Shown piece by piece: positions 1 through 7,773 of a stretch of 64,000 bases of DNA. The notes beneath the pieces were generated by a model, which saw nothing but the letters and a program-made list of their open reading frames with translations, did not search any database and was not told the origin of the DNA. Numbering within the stretch: position 1 is the stretch's first letter; every line of letters begins with the position of its first letter. The translations under genes and the position numbers were made by a program. The stretch lies in assembly GCF_000023705.1 (NCBI RefSeq), contig NC_012968.1, positions 868,001-932,000 of the forward strand, read 5' to 3'. Source of the DNA: Methylotenera mobilis JLW8 (GTDB taxonomy: Bacteria > Pseudomonadota > Gammaproteobacteria > Burkholderiales > Methylophilaceae).

Positions 1-1
1 A

Positions 2-1735
2 GAAATCGTGCCGCACAATATGCGCGAGATTGCAAACGCGGTGCTGCATATAATGGATAACCCGAACTGCACTACTGCCGATTTTATGCAGCATGTGCCG
101 GGGCCAGACTTTCCGGGCGGTGGTCAGTTGATTACGCAAACTGCGGACATACTTTCTACTTACGAAACAGGCAGAGGTTCATTAAGGTTGCGTGCACGCT
201 GGGTGGTAGAGCCAATGGCGCGTGGTCAATGGCGCATCATCATCAATGAGTTGCCACATGGCGTATCAGTAGAAACGATACAGGATGAAATTTTAGCCAT
301 ATCCAACCCTAAGCCGAAAAAAGATAAAAAAACTATCGACCAAGATCAGTTGCTGATTAAACAGTCAGCATTGAGCATGATAGATACAGTTAAGAGTGAA
401 GGTAAGAAGGACGTGCGCCTGATTATCGAGCCTAAGACCAGCAAGGTATCTAGTGATGAGTTGATGGCGTTCCTGTTGCTGCATACCAGTATGGAGGTCT
501 CATGCCCGGTCAATATGGTGATGATTGGTACCGATGGGCGCCCAGCGCAAAAAGGCATGATTGCTATCTTGAAAGAGTGGATTGCATTCAGGCTGAATGT
601 AGTGCGCAGGCGTTGCCAGTTTGACTTAGACAAAATTAATAAACGCATCCATATTTTAGAAGGGCGCATGATTGCCTTTCTGCATATTGATGAGGTGATT
701 AAGGTGATTCGTAATTCAGATGAACCGAAAACTGATTTGATTGCAGCTTTTCAGCTTAGTGAAATCCAGGCAGAAGATATTCTGGAAATCAGATTGCGCC
801 AGCTTGCCCGCCTAGAAGGTTTTAAGATTGAGAAAGAGCTAAAAGACTTGCGAGAAGAAGCGGATGGCTTGCAGACTATTTTAGGTAGTGATACCAAATT
901 ACGTAGATTGACTGCTAAGGAAATCAAACAGGATGCAGAAAAGTATGGTGATGACCGCCGTACCTTGATAGAACCTGTAGAGCGCGTGCAGGGTGGACAA
1001 AAAGCCTTTGTAGTAGATGAACCGGTAACCATTCTTCTATCTAAAAACGGCTGGATTCGTGCAAGACAAGGCCACGGTGTGGAACGCGATGCAATTAGCT
1101 GGAAAGCGGGTGACAGCGAGTTTGCTGTGATTGAAACACGCACTACGCTACCTATTGTGCTGCTAGATAGCAATGGGCGCTGTTATGCGTTTGATGCGTC
1201 AACCGTGCCGGGTGGCAAGGGTGATGGTATCCCGCTCAGTTCTATCATTGAGGTACAAAATGGGGCGAAGTTAGTCCATGCACTATCAGGCAAAGATGAT
1301 GACCGCTACCTGTTTGCTACCTCGAATAGCTATGGCTTTATTGCGCCCCTAAAAGGGTTGGTAGCCAGACCTAAAGCTGGGAAAGCCTTTATGAAACCTG
1401 AAGGTAAGGCCACTATTCTGCCACCATTAGCGCTGGATGATAGAACTCATCTGGTTGTGACTTCGTCTGAGAATAAGCTCCTAGTATTCGCTGTGACCGA
1501 GATGAATGAATACCCCAATGGTGGTAAAGGGGTGCGCATCATGGATATTCCAGATAATGCCTCACTGTCTCGGCTTGAGTTAAGTAATGGGCTGTCTGCC
1601 AATATTCTGGTGAAAGGTAAAGCCAAAGTGATTGAAGGGGATGTTCTATCTAAATTCATACAAAAGCGTGCCAGAAAAGGCTACTCTGTATTAGATACTA
1701 AACCTGTGATTAAAAGGCAGGCAGGTCTGTTCTAA
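2..1735 (+). CDS. parC: DNA topoisomerase IV subunit A (ParC), 3' part
   Basis: This is the C-terminal part of the ParC subunit of topoisomerase IV, which with ParE decatenates daughter chromosomes. The frame is open at the left edge, so the N-terminal domain with the catalytic Tyr lies outside the window. The visible 577 codons cover the end of the breakage-reunion core, the coiled-coil arms (for example a LRLRQLARLEG segment) and a C-terminal beta-pinwheel with blades such as GGKGDGIPLSSI and GGKGVRIMDI. It stops at 1733-1735 and is followed by a terminator hairpin. GyrA is the alternative. I prefer ParC because the CTD is short and no GyrA-box QRRGGKG is visible. Confidence 0.9.
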   Translation, partial: EIVPHNMREIANAVLHIMDNPNCTTADFMQHVPGPDFPGGGQLITQTADILSTYETGRGSLRLRARWVVEPMARGQWRIIINELPHGVSVETIQDEILAISNPKPKKDKKTIDQDQLLIKQSALSMIDTVKSEGKKDVRLIIEPKTSKVSSDELMAFLLLHTSMEVSCPVNMVMIGTDGRPAQKGMIAILKEWIAFRLNVVRRRCQFDLDKINKRIHILEGRMIAFLHIDEVIKVIRNSDEPKTDLIAAFQLSEIQAEDILEIRLRQLARLEGFKIEKELKDLREEADGLQTILGSDTKLRRLTAKEIKQDAEKYGDDRRTLIEPVERVQGGQKAFVVDEPVTILLSKNGWIRARQGHGVERDAISWKAGDSEFAVIETRTTLPIVLLDSNGRCYAFDASTVPGGKGDGIPLSSIIEVQNGAKLVHALSGKDDDRYLFATSNSYGFIAPLKGLVARPKAGKAFMKPEGKATILPPLALDDRTHLVVTSSENKLLVFAVTEMNEYPNGGKGVRIMDIPDNASLSRLELSNGLSANILVKGKAKVIEGDVLSKFIQKRARKGYSVLDTKPVIKRQAGLF

Positions 1736-1762
1736 GTTTTAGCTAAATACGGCGCTGTACGG

Positions 1763-1792
1763 CTAGGCATAGTAGATGTGAACTATGCCTAG
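1763..1792 (+). terminator. Hairpin terminator after parC
   Basis: A perfect 10-bp inverted repeat (ctaggcatag / ctatgcctag) with a 10-nt loop is followed by a short T run, 28 bases after the parC stop. It probably ends parC transcription. It could also serve the convergent sulfur operon coming from the right. Confidence 0.6.
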
Positions 1793-1860
1793 TTTGAATC
1801 ACATGCTTTAGCTGTAGATGGTGATGTTACTGCGAGATGCTTTTGGTTCGCAGTCACTGT

Positions 1861-2274
1861 TCATTTTTTATATAAGTACTCATGTGCCGCCATTCCCGCG
1901 AGCATGGCGATAACAAAAATAAGGGCCTGTTGATAGCCTGCCCCTAAGGCAACGATGGCTGGCCCCGGACAAAACCCTGCCAATGCCCAGCCTGCGCCAA
2001 ACAGCATACTGCCAATGATAAGTTCTTTGGTGATGTGCGTTTTTGCAGGTAAGTGTATAGCTTCATCGAATATGGTAGTTCCCTTAGACTCTGCTTTCCT
2101 AAATGCAAAGAACGCCACCGCAATAGCGCCTAGCATCACGAATGCTAGGCTAGGATCCCAATCGCCAGCAAGGTCTAAAAAGCCTATTACTTTCGCTGGG
2201 TTGGTCATGCCTGAAATAATCAAGCCCAGTCCAAAAATGAGTCCAGCGCTGAATGTCATTATATTTTTCATCAT
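1861..2274 (-). CDS. YeeE/YedE family membrane protein (PmpB/DUF6691-like)
   Basis: A 137-aa membrane protein with about four hydrophobic segments. It carries the SGMTNPAKV motif near residue 21 and a GFCPGPA motif with a conserved Cys at residue 102. Both are typical of the small YeeE/YedE (PmpB) half of a split thiosulfate/sulfur transporter. It is the last gene of a three-gene minus-strand operon. Its ATG directly abuts the stop of the preceding partner (TAA then ATG), which indicates translational coupling and a two-subunit transporter. Known family members move sulfur species or sulfur equivalents across the inner membrane. The exact substrate here is inferred from the dioxygenase and the persulfide-type repressor next door. 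Confidence 0.85.
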   Translation of the reverse strand: MMKNIMTFSAGLIFGLGLIISGMTNPAKVIGFLDLAGDWDPSLAFVMLGAIAVAFFAFRKAESKGTTIFDEAIHLPAKTHITKELIIGSMLFGAGWALAGFCPGPAIVALGAGYQQALIFVIAMLAGMAAHEYLYKK

Positions 2275-2700
2275 TTACACCACATGTAACATCAGATAAG
2301 CCACTACAAAACCAGTGAACATAAAGCACATGGTAGCCATCAATGAGCGTAAGGATAATCGGCTCAGTCCACAAACACCATGGCCACTGGTGCAGCCGGA
2401 ACCCATTTTAGTACCGAATCCAACCAATAGGCCTGCGATGATTAATGTACCGGTGGAAGCGGAAATTTCAGAGGCTGGTGGTGGGGCGAATGTTTGATAC
2501 ACCGTGCTAGAGATGAGTAGGCCAGCAATAAACAGTAGCCTCCATGTATAGTGTCCTTTCGGTGTGTTTTTAAACTGTAGTAACGATGCAATGATCCCAC
2601 TGATACCTGTAATTTTTCCCATGAAAAGAATCAGCATGGATGCTGATGCGCCAATCAATAAGCCACCAATAAGTGATTGTATAGGTGTGAAATTTTCCAT
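2275..2700 (-). CDS. YeeE/YedE family membrane protein (PmpA-like)
   Basis: A 141-aa inner-membrane protein, partner of the gene downstream. It has the family signature [15 protein letters not shown] with Cys103 and Cys110, residues that handle sulfur in characterised YeeE proteins. There are about four transmembrane segments. It sits between the persulfide-dioxygenase-like gene (5-bp gap) and the PmpB-like gene (0-bp gap) on the minus strand, so the three are almost certainly co-transcribed. The pair corresponds to one full-length YeeE split in two. Confidence 0.87.
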   Translation of the reverse strand: MENFTPIQSLIGGLLIGASASMLILFMGKITGISGIIASLLQFKNTPKGHYTWRLLFIAGLLISSTVYQTFAPPPASEISASTGTLIIAGLLVGFGTKMGSGCTSGHGVCGLSRLSLRSLMATMCFMFTGFVVAYLMLHVV

Positions 2701-2705
2701 ATGGT

Positions 2706-3401
2706 TTATCCTTGCTGTGGTTCAGGCACGCCGCATTTTCGGTTTGCGGGTACTGCAATATCAATCATTTTTGGTTTGGGTAAATTCAGGTTTGCCATCG
2801 TATCAATAAATTCATCTCTAGATTGATTAGCTAAGCGCGGATTGATGCGTTTTTCTTGCCCAATAGAACTTACTCTTCTGCCGTTGTAGTCGTGGCCTGG
2901 GTAAACTAAAGTTTCATCAGGTAATGTGAATAATTTTTCCGTGATGCAATCATAAAGTTTACCTGCATCTCCATTTTGAAAATCTGTTCTGCCACAGCCA
3001 TTAATCAATAAGCTATCGCCCGTGAAAACTCTGTCTTGCCATATAAAACTCACACTGCCCGCAGTATGCCCAGGTGTGGCAATCACCGTGATCGACTCAT
3101 GACCAAATGTAATGACATCGTTATCTTTTAACTGTATATCAGCGCTGTCTGCGCCGCAACCCTGACTAACCCCGGTTTGGGCTGTTGTCATAGATTTAAG
3201 TTTTCCGCCGCCCGTAATATGGTCTGCATGCACATGGGTTTCTAGTGAATAAACTAGTGTTAAATTGTGTGTATTGATCACATGCAAATATGCGTCAATA
3301 TTCTCCGCTATCGAGTCAATTAACACTGCTTGTTTGCTAACTTCGTCTGCGATTAAGTACGTCAGCGTAGATGAGGTCTCGTCATAAAACTGCTTAAACA
3401 T
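2706..3401 (-). CDS. Persulfide dioxygenase-like MBL-fold hydrolase (ETHE1/Blh type)
   Basis: A metallo-beta-lactamase-fold enzyme of 231 aa. Visible metal ligands are HVHADH (His56, His58, Asp60, His61), His112 in TPGHTAGS, Asp129 in FTGDSL and His170 in YPGHDYNGR. The GCGRTDFQ segment (residues 135-142) is typical of ETHE1-type sulfur dioxygenases, which oxidise glutathione persulfide to sulfite with a mononuclear iron. I chose the ATG at 3401 because a GAAAGG ribosome site sits 6 nt upstream of it; the ATG at 3407 touches that site. It leads the operon with the two YeeE/YedE genes. Plain glyoxalase II is less likely because the GRTDFQ pattern fits the dioxygenases. Confidence 0.85.
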   Translation of the reverse strand: MFKQFYDETSSTLTYLIADEVSKQAVLIDSIAENIDAYLHVINTHNLTLVYSLETHVHADHITGGGKLKSMTTAQTGVSQGCGADSADIQLKDNDVITFGHESITVIATPGHTAGSVSFIWQDRVFTGDSLLINGCGRTDFQNGDAGKLYDCITEKLFTLPDETLVYPGHDYNGRRVSSIGQEKRINPRLANQSRDEFIDTMANLNLPKPKMIDIAVPANRKCGVPEPQQG

Positions 3402-3434
3402 GATCATCCTTTCAAAATTATTTTTTATATTGCA

Positions 3435-3456
3435 ATTTAATATTATATAATTAAAT
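3435..3456. promoter_or_regulatory. Candidate ArsR/BigR-type operator in divergent promoter
   Basis: The inverted repeat atttaat-N8-attaaat lies midway between the divergent dioxygenase and ArsR genes. It overlaps a TATAAT read on the minus strand. An AT-rich inverted repeat in this position is what a BigR/SqrR-type repressor would be expected to bind; that this repressor uses it is inference. Confidence 0.5.
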
Positions 3457-3484
3457 ATATTGTTTATAAGTATAGTGTATTGGT

Positions 3485-3805
3485 ATGCAAATACAAGAAG
3501 TTAATTTCGAAAAATTGAGAACCTCAGCAGAGGTTGCAACAAACCTATTAAAAGTCATGGCGAATAGTGATCGCCTCATGCTCTTGTGTCAGTTATCACA
3601 AGGTGAGAAGTCGGTTGGTGAGCTAGAAGCAATTCTTGGCATCAAGCAACCAACACTATCGCAGCAATTAACGGTGCTTAGGAAAGCAGAGCTTGTAAGT
3701 ACGCGGCGTGAAGGTAAGAGTATTTACTATACGATATCCAATACTTCTGCGTTAGCAATTATGCATGTGCTTTACCAGGAAATTTGTATGAAATCAGGAG
3801 AGTGA
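3485..3805 (+). CDS. ArsR-family transcriptional repressor, BigR/SqrR-like
   Basis: A 106-aa winged-helix regulator with the ArsR fold (MANSDRLMLLCQLSQGEKSV, then the recognition helix QPTLSQQLTVLRKAELV and the wing REGKSIYY). It carries only two cysteines, Cys35 and Cys101. As I recall, the persulfide-sensing pairs of BigR (Cys42/Cys108) and SqrR (Cys41/Cys107) are also 66 residues apart, so this probably senses sulfane sulfur by forming a tetrasulfide or disulfide. It is divergent from the dioxygenase operon and followed by a DUF442 gene after 1 bp. No Shine-Dalgarno is visible, and a TATAGT hexamer lies about 9 bp before the ATG, so the mRNA may be nearly leaderless. Confidence 0.88.
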   Translation: MQIQEVNFEKLRTSAEVATNLLKVMANSDRLMLLCQLSQGEKSVGELEAILGIKQPTLSQQLTVLRKAELVSTRREGKSIYYTISNTSALAIMHVLYQEICMKSGE

Positions 3806-3806
3806 A

Positions 3807-4160
3807 ATGACAATGCAAGTGCATCAATTAAATCAGTATTTTAGTTACACCAGCCAAATAGAGGTTGATGATTTTCCTGAAATAATCAGTTTGGGGTTTA
3901 AAACAATCATCAATCATCGACCTGATAATGAGGGGGGATCTGAGCAGCCAACAAGCGAAGCATTAGAAGCTGCAGCACTGAGTAACGGTTTGACTTATGT
4001 CCACATTCCTGTCATTCCAAATCAGATAGAATCGCATCAGGTAGCAAAGTTTAGCGAGGTTTATGCTAATGCACCTAAACCAATACTAGGGTTCTGTAAA
4101 ACAGGAAATCGCGCAATGACGATGTGTAAACTAGCATTAGAAAATCATGGTAGACCTTAA
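3807..4160 (+). CDS. DUF442/TIGR01244-type phosphatase-like (rhodanese-fold) protein
   Basis: A 117-aa protein of the DUF442 family, related to tyrosine phosphatases. The loop FCKTGNR near residues 96-102 supplies the Cys and Arg of the active site, and INHRPDNE lies near residue 36. In Blh proteins of other bacteria this domain is fused to an ETHE1-type dioxygenase. Here it is a separate gene, transcribed away from the dioxygenase. It follows the repressor by 1 bp and overlaps the TauE/SafE gene by 14 bp, so the three form one operon. A role in persulfide or thiosulfate handling is inferred from this context. Confidence 0.85.
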   Translation: MTMQVHQLNQYFSYTSQIEVDDFPEIISLGFKTIINHRPDNEGGSEQPTSEALEAAALSNGLTYVHIPVIPNQIESHQVAKFSEVYANAPKPILGFCKTGNRAMTMCKLALENHGRP

Positions 4161-4980
4161 TTTAGTCGCAATATTATCAGGGTTAGCCATTGGCTTTCTG
4201 ATGTCTATCACAGGCGCTGGTGGTGCCATACTCTCATTGCCAGTGTTGATGTTCATCATGAATGTGTCCTTAAAAGAAGCTGTGCCTATCGCATTATTAG
4301 CAATTTTTGTCGCGGCAGGTGCTGCTGTAGTTATCGGCCTGAAGCAAGGTGTCGTGAGGTATAAAGCCGCAACACTTTTAGCTGTGATGGGTGTAATAAC
4401 AGCGCCTGTAGGTGTCTACGTTGCTCACCAACTGACTGCACTTTGGTTGCAGCTATTGTTTGTGGTATTACTTTTTTTCGTGGGTATACAGGCGCTACTT
4501 AGTTCAAGAAACACGACACTTATGCAGGATAATTTGTACCCGAATAAAGCTATACCATGTGAAGTGAATCCTGTTAACGCCAAGTTGTTTTGGACGGCAT
4601 CCTGTACAAGAAAATTATTGCTTACAGGAACGATTGCCGGTTTTTTATCAGGACTATTGGGTGTTGGAGGAGGTTTTATTGTGATACCTATCCTACAAAA
4701 AGTGAGTAACATTGAATATCGCATGGTAGTTGCTACTTCTCTAGCGATGACAGCTTTGGTAGCGTTGTCAGGGGTAATTACTTATGCTATCTATTCTACA
4801 ATTGAATGGAAAATTGCATTTCCATTCGTCGTAGCAACGCTTATAGGTAGTATGCTTGGTAAGCTTAAGTCAGCAAACATATCTATTTCTCAATCTAGAC
4901 TAACCTTTGGAATAATTAGCCTATTCATAGCAATAGTTATGTGTCTGAATTTAGCTTATCAAGCAATTATTCACCATTAG
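4147..4980 (+). CDS. TauE/SafE-family sulfite/anion exporter
   Basis: A 277-aa membrane protein with about eight hydrophobic segments in two halves. Each half opens with the family's glycine-rich motif (GFLMSITGAGGAILSLP at about 17-33 and GFLSGLLGVGGGFIVIP at about 168-184). TauE/SafE proteins export sulfite or sulfonate-derived anions. Here it would remove the sulfite made by the dioxygenase. Its start lies inside the DUF442 gene (14-bp overlap), implying coupled translation. It ends the plus-strand arm of the sulfur island. Confidence 0.87.
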   Translation: MVDLNLVAILSGLAIGFLMSITGAGGAILSLPVLMFIMNVSLKEAVPIALLAIFVAAGAAVVIGLKQGVVRYKAATLLAVMGVITAPVGVYVAHQLTALWLQLLFVVLLFFVGIQALLSSRNTTLMQDNLYPNKAIPCEVNPVNAKLFWTASCTRKLLLTGTIAGFLSGLLGVGGGFIVIPILQKVSNIEYRMVVATSLAMTALVALSGVITYAIYSTIEWKIAFPFVVATLIGSMLGKLKSANISISQSRLTFGIISLFIAIVMCLNLAYQAIIHH

Positions 4981-5013
4981 CATGTTCGATGATAAGTGAA
5001 GTGATTACTTGAT

Positions 5014-5409
5014 CTAAACTGATATTTTACTATTTTTGGCAAACTCTTTTGTTCTTATGCCAGTTAGCACTGTAGTGAGGTCGTTGGGGCTAAATGGCTG
5101 GGGGATGAAGTAAGTAGCATCATCGTTCACTTCTTTAGAGATTTCCTTTTGTTGTGCCTGTGTAGATAACAAAATTAGATTACTTTTTTTAAGTTGAGCT
5201 GTCTCTTTTAATTTTTTTAATTTATCTAGTCCGTAATCACCTGTAGCGGTTAAATTCATAATGATGATTTTTGGTACTTCTGTTTCTGCTAGTTTTATAG
5301 CTTGTTGCTCATTTTTTGCTTGCGATATCTTATACTCATCATAGCCAAACGAGAGTTGTAAGCTATTAAACAACTCGTACCCATCATCAATAATTAACAA
5401 TTTTTCCAT
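5014..5409 (-). CDS. Degenerate (pseudo-)receiver domain protein
   Basis: A 131-aa stand-alone receiver-fold protein. The acidic pair is present (IIDDG, Asp8-Asp9), and so is the Ser/Thr switch position (LILLST). However, the phospho-acceptor Asp is replaced by Asn52 in IIIMNLTATGDYG, and the conserved Lys of the K-P pair is Gln104 (PQPF). It therefore probably cannot take a phosphate in the usual way and may act as an adaptor or bind another ligand. It is monocistronic on the minus strand, with a triple 9-bp repeat about 95 bp upstream, and lies beside a kinase/HTH-receiver pair. No output domain is visible. Confidence 0.8.
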   Translation of the reverse strand: MEKLLIIDDGYELFNSLQLSFGYDEYKISQAKNEQQAIKLAETEVPKIIIMNLTATGDYGLDKLKKLKETAQLKKSNLILLSTQAQQKEISKEVNDDATYFIPQPFSPNDLTTVLTGIRTKEFAKNSKISV

Positions 5410-5712
5410 TTAGCATCTCCTATTCATTTTATTAAAATTCTCTTTACTTGTTGTTCCTATCAGTCTCAACTCTAAATAAATTTTATTACAACATTACATT
5501 AAATATCAAATTTATCAAATTTATCAAATTTAATTAACCACTCAGATCTGTCTTTGTGTGCATTGCACAGTGTTTATTTAAATTAATGCGGTATTTTTAA
5601 TAGGGGAAATTACAACTACATTGCCAAAAACGAGGTGTTGGAATGGCTAGCCCAGGAGGCACTTAATTTGAATAGGTGAGAATATTTAAGTTTTTTGCGT
5701 TGGCAGGGCTTA
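5410..5712. other. AT-rich intergenic region upstream of pseudo-receiver
   Basis: A 303-bp gap between two minus-strand genes. It should carry the promoter of the pseudo-receiver gene. A ribosome-site-like GGAGATGC lies just before its ATG. The only clear structure is the triple repeat at 5505-5531. I see no ORF or RNA gene. Confidence 0.5.
5505..5531. repeat. Three tandem 9-bp repeats (atcaaattt)
   Basis: Three exact head-to-tail copies of atcaaattt lie upstream of the pseudo-receiver gene. They could be an iteron-like binding site for a regulator such as the neighbouring HTH-receiver protein, or chance slippage in AT-rich DNA. Confidence 0.7.
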
Positions 5713-6768
5713 TTACATGATTGATGCTAAATCAATATAGACAGGTAACCAAAGTGTGACGGTGGTGCCTTGATTAACTGCGCTATCAATTTCAATTAAA
5801 CCTTGATGGTATTCAATGATTTCCTTTACGATTGACATACCTAAGCCTGTACCTGGTAAATTTCTGAATCTGTCTGAACGCCAGAATCGTTCAAATATGT
5901 GATCAAGATCTTCTGTTGACATGCCAAATCCTTCATCGCGGATAGTGATGCCAACCATGCTATCTGATGTTACCTTGTCTAATATGACCTCAATAGAAAC
6001 TACACTGCTTTCAGGCGAATATTTGCAGGCATTGCTCATGATATTGCTGATTGCTTGTTTTATTTTATCTTTGTCGATAAATACACTGGGAATCTGTGTT
6101 GGCATAGTGAGGATTATTCTTTCCTCTTCCACTCTGCCAGCCCATTCTTTACGTACTGTCAGTAATATATTCTCGATAGCTTCTTCAGATAAAGAAAAGT
6201 CTTTGCCTTTGCGTGATTCTATTCTGGCAATATCGAGTAGTTCGTTCGTGAGGTGATTGAGCTCTTTTGCTTGCTCGTGTATGGTTTCAAGAATATCGAT
6301 TGATGCATCACGATTAAATTCTGTATTCAATAGAAGTTCGGAAAAGCCAAAAATAATAGCAATTGGATTGCGTAGCTCATGGGTGGCGGAATATAAAAAC
6401 TCGCTTTTCATATTATCAACTTCAGATTCAGCTGTAATGTCTTGAAAATAAAGTATTTGCTTGGTGTTGCTTTGTTTGGGTAGTTGGCAGCTCAATCTAA
6501 CCACTTTTGCTGAGTCTCTTGCCCTTAATGTCAAGACACCACCAATATATGTTTTCATGTTGCCATCTACTGAGTAGTGTTTTAGCAACGTTTGCCACAT
6601 AGTATGATTGGGTGTGTTGATGATGCTGTCTACCTCAATCCCCGTCACCTTCGTGAATGCTGAGTTAGCATAATTGACTAAGCTGGTGCTATCTACTGTT
6701 ATGATGCCATATGGGCAAGCATCGATAATTTCAGCGATATCGGTAGGGATTGTTTTTGACTTATTCAA
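5713..6768 (-). CDS. Soluble PAS-domain sensor histidine kinase
   Basis: A 351-aa kinase without transmembrane segments. A PAS domain (about 12-110) is followed by HisKA with His130 in SATHELRNP and a HATPase domain. The HATPase shows the N box (NIMSNACKYSP), G1 (DEGFGM), F box (FERFWR) and G2 (GTGLGMS), so all catalytic motifs are intact. It starts 4 bp after the HTH-receiver gene, which is its probable partner. The cytoplasmic location and single PAS suggest it senses an internal redox, gas or small-molecule cue; the ligand cannot be read from the sequence. Confidence 0.88.
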   Translation of the reverse strand: MNKSKTIPTDIAEIIDACPYGIITVDSTSLVNYANSAFTKVTGIEVDSIINTPNHTMWQTLLKHYSVDGNMKTYIGGVLTLRARDSAKVVRLSCQLPKQSNTKQILYFQDITAESEVDNMKSEFLYSATHELRNPIAIIFGFSELLLNTEFNRDASIDILETIHEQAKELNHLTNELLDIARIESRKGKDFSLSEEAIENILLTVRKEWAGRVEEERIILTMPTQIPSVFIDKDKIKQAISNIMSNACKYSPESSVVSIEVILDKVTSDSMVGITIRDEGFGMSTEDLDHIFERFWRSDRFRNLPGTGLGMSIVKEIIEYHQGLIEIDSAVNQGTTVTLWLPVYIDLASIM

Positions 6769-6772
6769 ACGG

Positions 6773-7375
6773 TTACGCTTCTAGTTTTCTGTCGATTAAA
6801 CCTTGCATCAGTTCACGCATTTCCCAAAATGGAACAGGGCTTTTACCATAGAGTCTAACCCCTTTGGGTAAACCACCTTTTTCTTCAATCTCTTGTGCTT
6901 GCATACCGGTCACTACAACAATTGCCATTTTGGAAAAATCATCTACATCTCGCAGTGATTTTAGCATAGCAAAACCATCCATCTCCGGCATTTTTAGGTC
7001 TGTAATCAGTAAGTCCGGTGTGTGCTGACTTACATAAATAATGCCTTCGCAGCCATTTGAGACAAACTTCACGTCAATAGGTAATTGCCAAGACTCAATC
7101 GTCATTCGATAAAGTTTTTGCATTGCCAAGCTATCTTCTACTACCACTACGTTTAAACGCGTCGTTGCTTTATTTTCGTTAGGTGCAATATTTGCATTAA
7201 ATTTGTTAAATGAAGCGCGTGTAATTCTTCGATGGCCGCCTGGCGTTTTCCAGCCTTCTAATGCACCTTGTTCAACCCATAATTGAACGGACCTAACCGT
7301 TACGCCAAGTGCTTTAGCAACATCGGTGGTTGTCATTAAATCAAGAGTTTTTAGTGCTGATTTTTTAATCGACAT
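6773..7375 (-). CDS. MerR/excisionase-type HTH plus receiver-domain response regulator
   Basis: A 200-aa response regulator in unusual order: a MerR/BldC-like helix-turn-helix comes first (about 13-58: DVAKALGVTVRSVQLWVEQG, wing GGHRR), then a receiver domain (about 74-198). The receiver has Glu80-Asp81, phospho-acceptor Asp126 (LLITDLKMPEMDG), Thr156 and Lys178 (GKSPVPF), so it looks phosphorylatable. The kinase gene follows after 4 bp, making a two-component operon. Most DNA-binding response regulators place the receiver at the N-terminus. Confidence 0.85.
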   Translation of the reverse strand: MSIKKSALKTLDLMTTTDVAKALGVTVRSVQLWVEQGALEGWKTPGGHRRITRASFNKFNANIAPNENKATTRLNVVVVEDSLAMQKLYRMTIESWQLPIDVKFVSNGCEGIIYVSQHTPDLLITDLKMPEMDGFAMLKSLRDVDDFSKMAIVVVTGMQAQEIEEKGGLPKGVRLYGKSPVPFWEMRELMQGLIDRKLEA

Positions 7376-7773
7376 ATTTTTACTTTAATTAAGGTTAATC
7401 ATACAGCACGTACTTGGTTACTACTCATTCTGTGTATGCAATGCAAGTATTGTTAGATGTTAAGGTTGTCGTGATTGCTCCCTTATTCTTCCGCTGATTA
7501 TTCTAATACACATTTGATATTAAATAAGAATATTTATCATATTTAGATTGGTAAAAATCTTATTTTTTATATTTTTAATAATTTATGTATACAAAAAATG
7601 AAAAATTTAATATCATTTAGGTATCATATTTAACATTTAAATATTAAATTTAATTTACTCACTGAGTGGCTGTTTGTTTCATTAAATTGATAGCTAGTAA
7701 CGAAATTATATTTTTTAAATTATCCGCACAAAATAAATTGCATGTGAGCAAAGAGATTAGAGCCGAGGTAAAC
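7376..7773. other. AT-rich divergent promoter region (HTH-receiver / cheW)
   Basis: About 400 bp between the divergent HTH-receiver gene and cheW. The right half (about 7540-7660) is extremely AT-rich with many TATTTA-like words, as expected of a promoter or silenced region. An in-frame GTG at 7666 would lengthen cheW by 36 poorly conserved residues, which I reject. No RNA gene is seen. Confidence 0.5.

Noticed and set aside
1955-2497. Plus-strand ORFs opposite the YeeE/YedE genes
   Set aside because: They are antisense shadows of clearly conserved membrane protein genes.
7666-7773. 36-codon N-terminal extension of CheW from a GTG
   Set aside because: The ATG at 7774 has a good ribosome site and gives a normal CheW length; the extension is AT-rich and hydrophobic.
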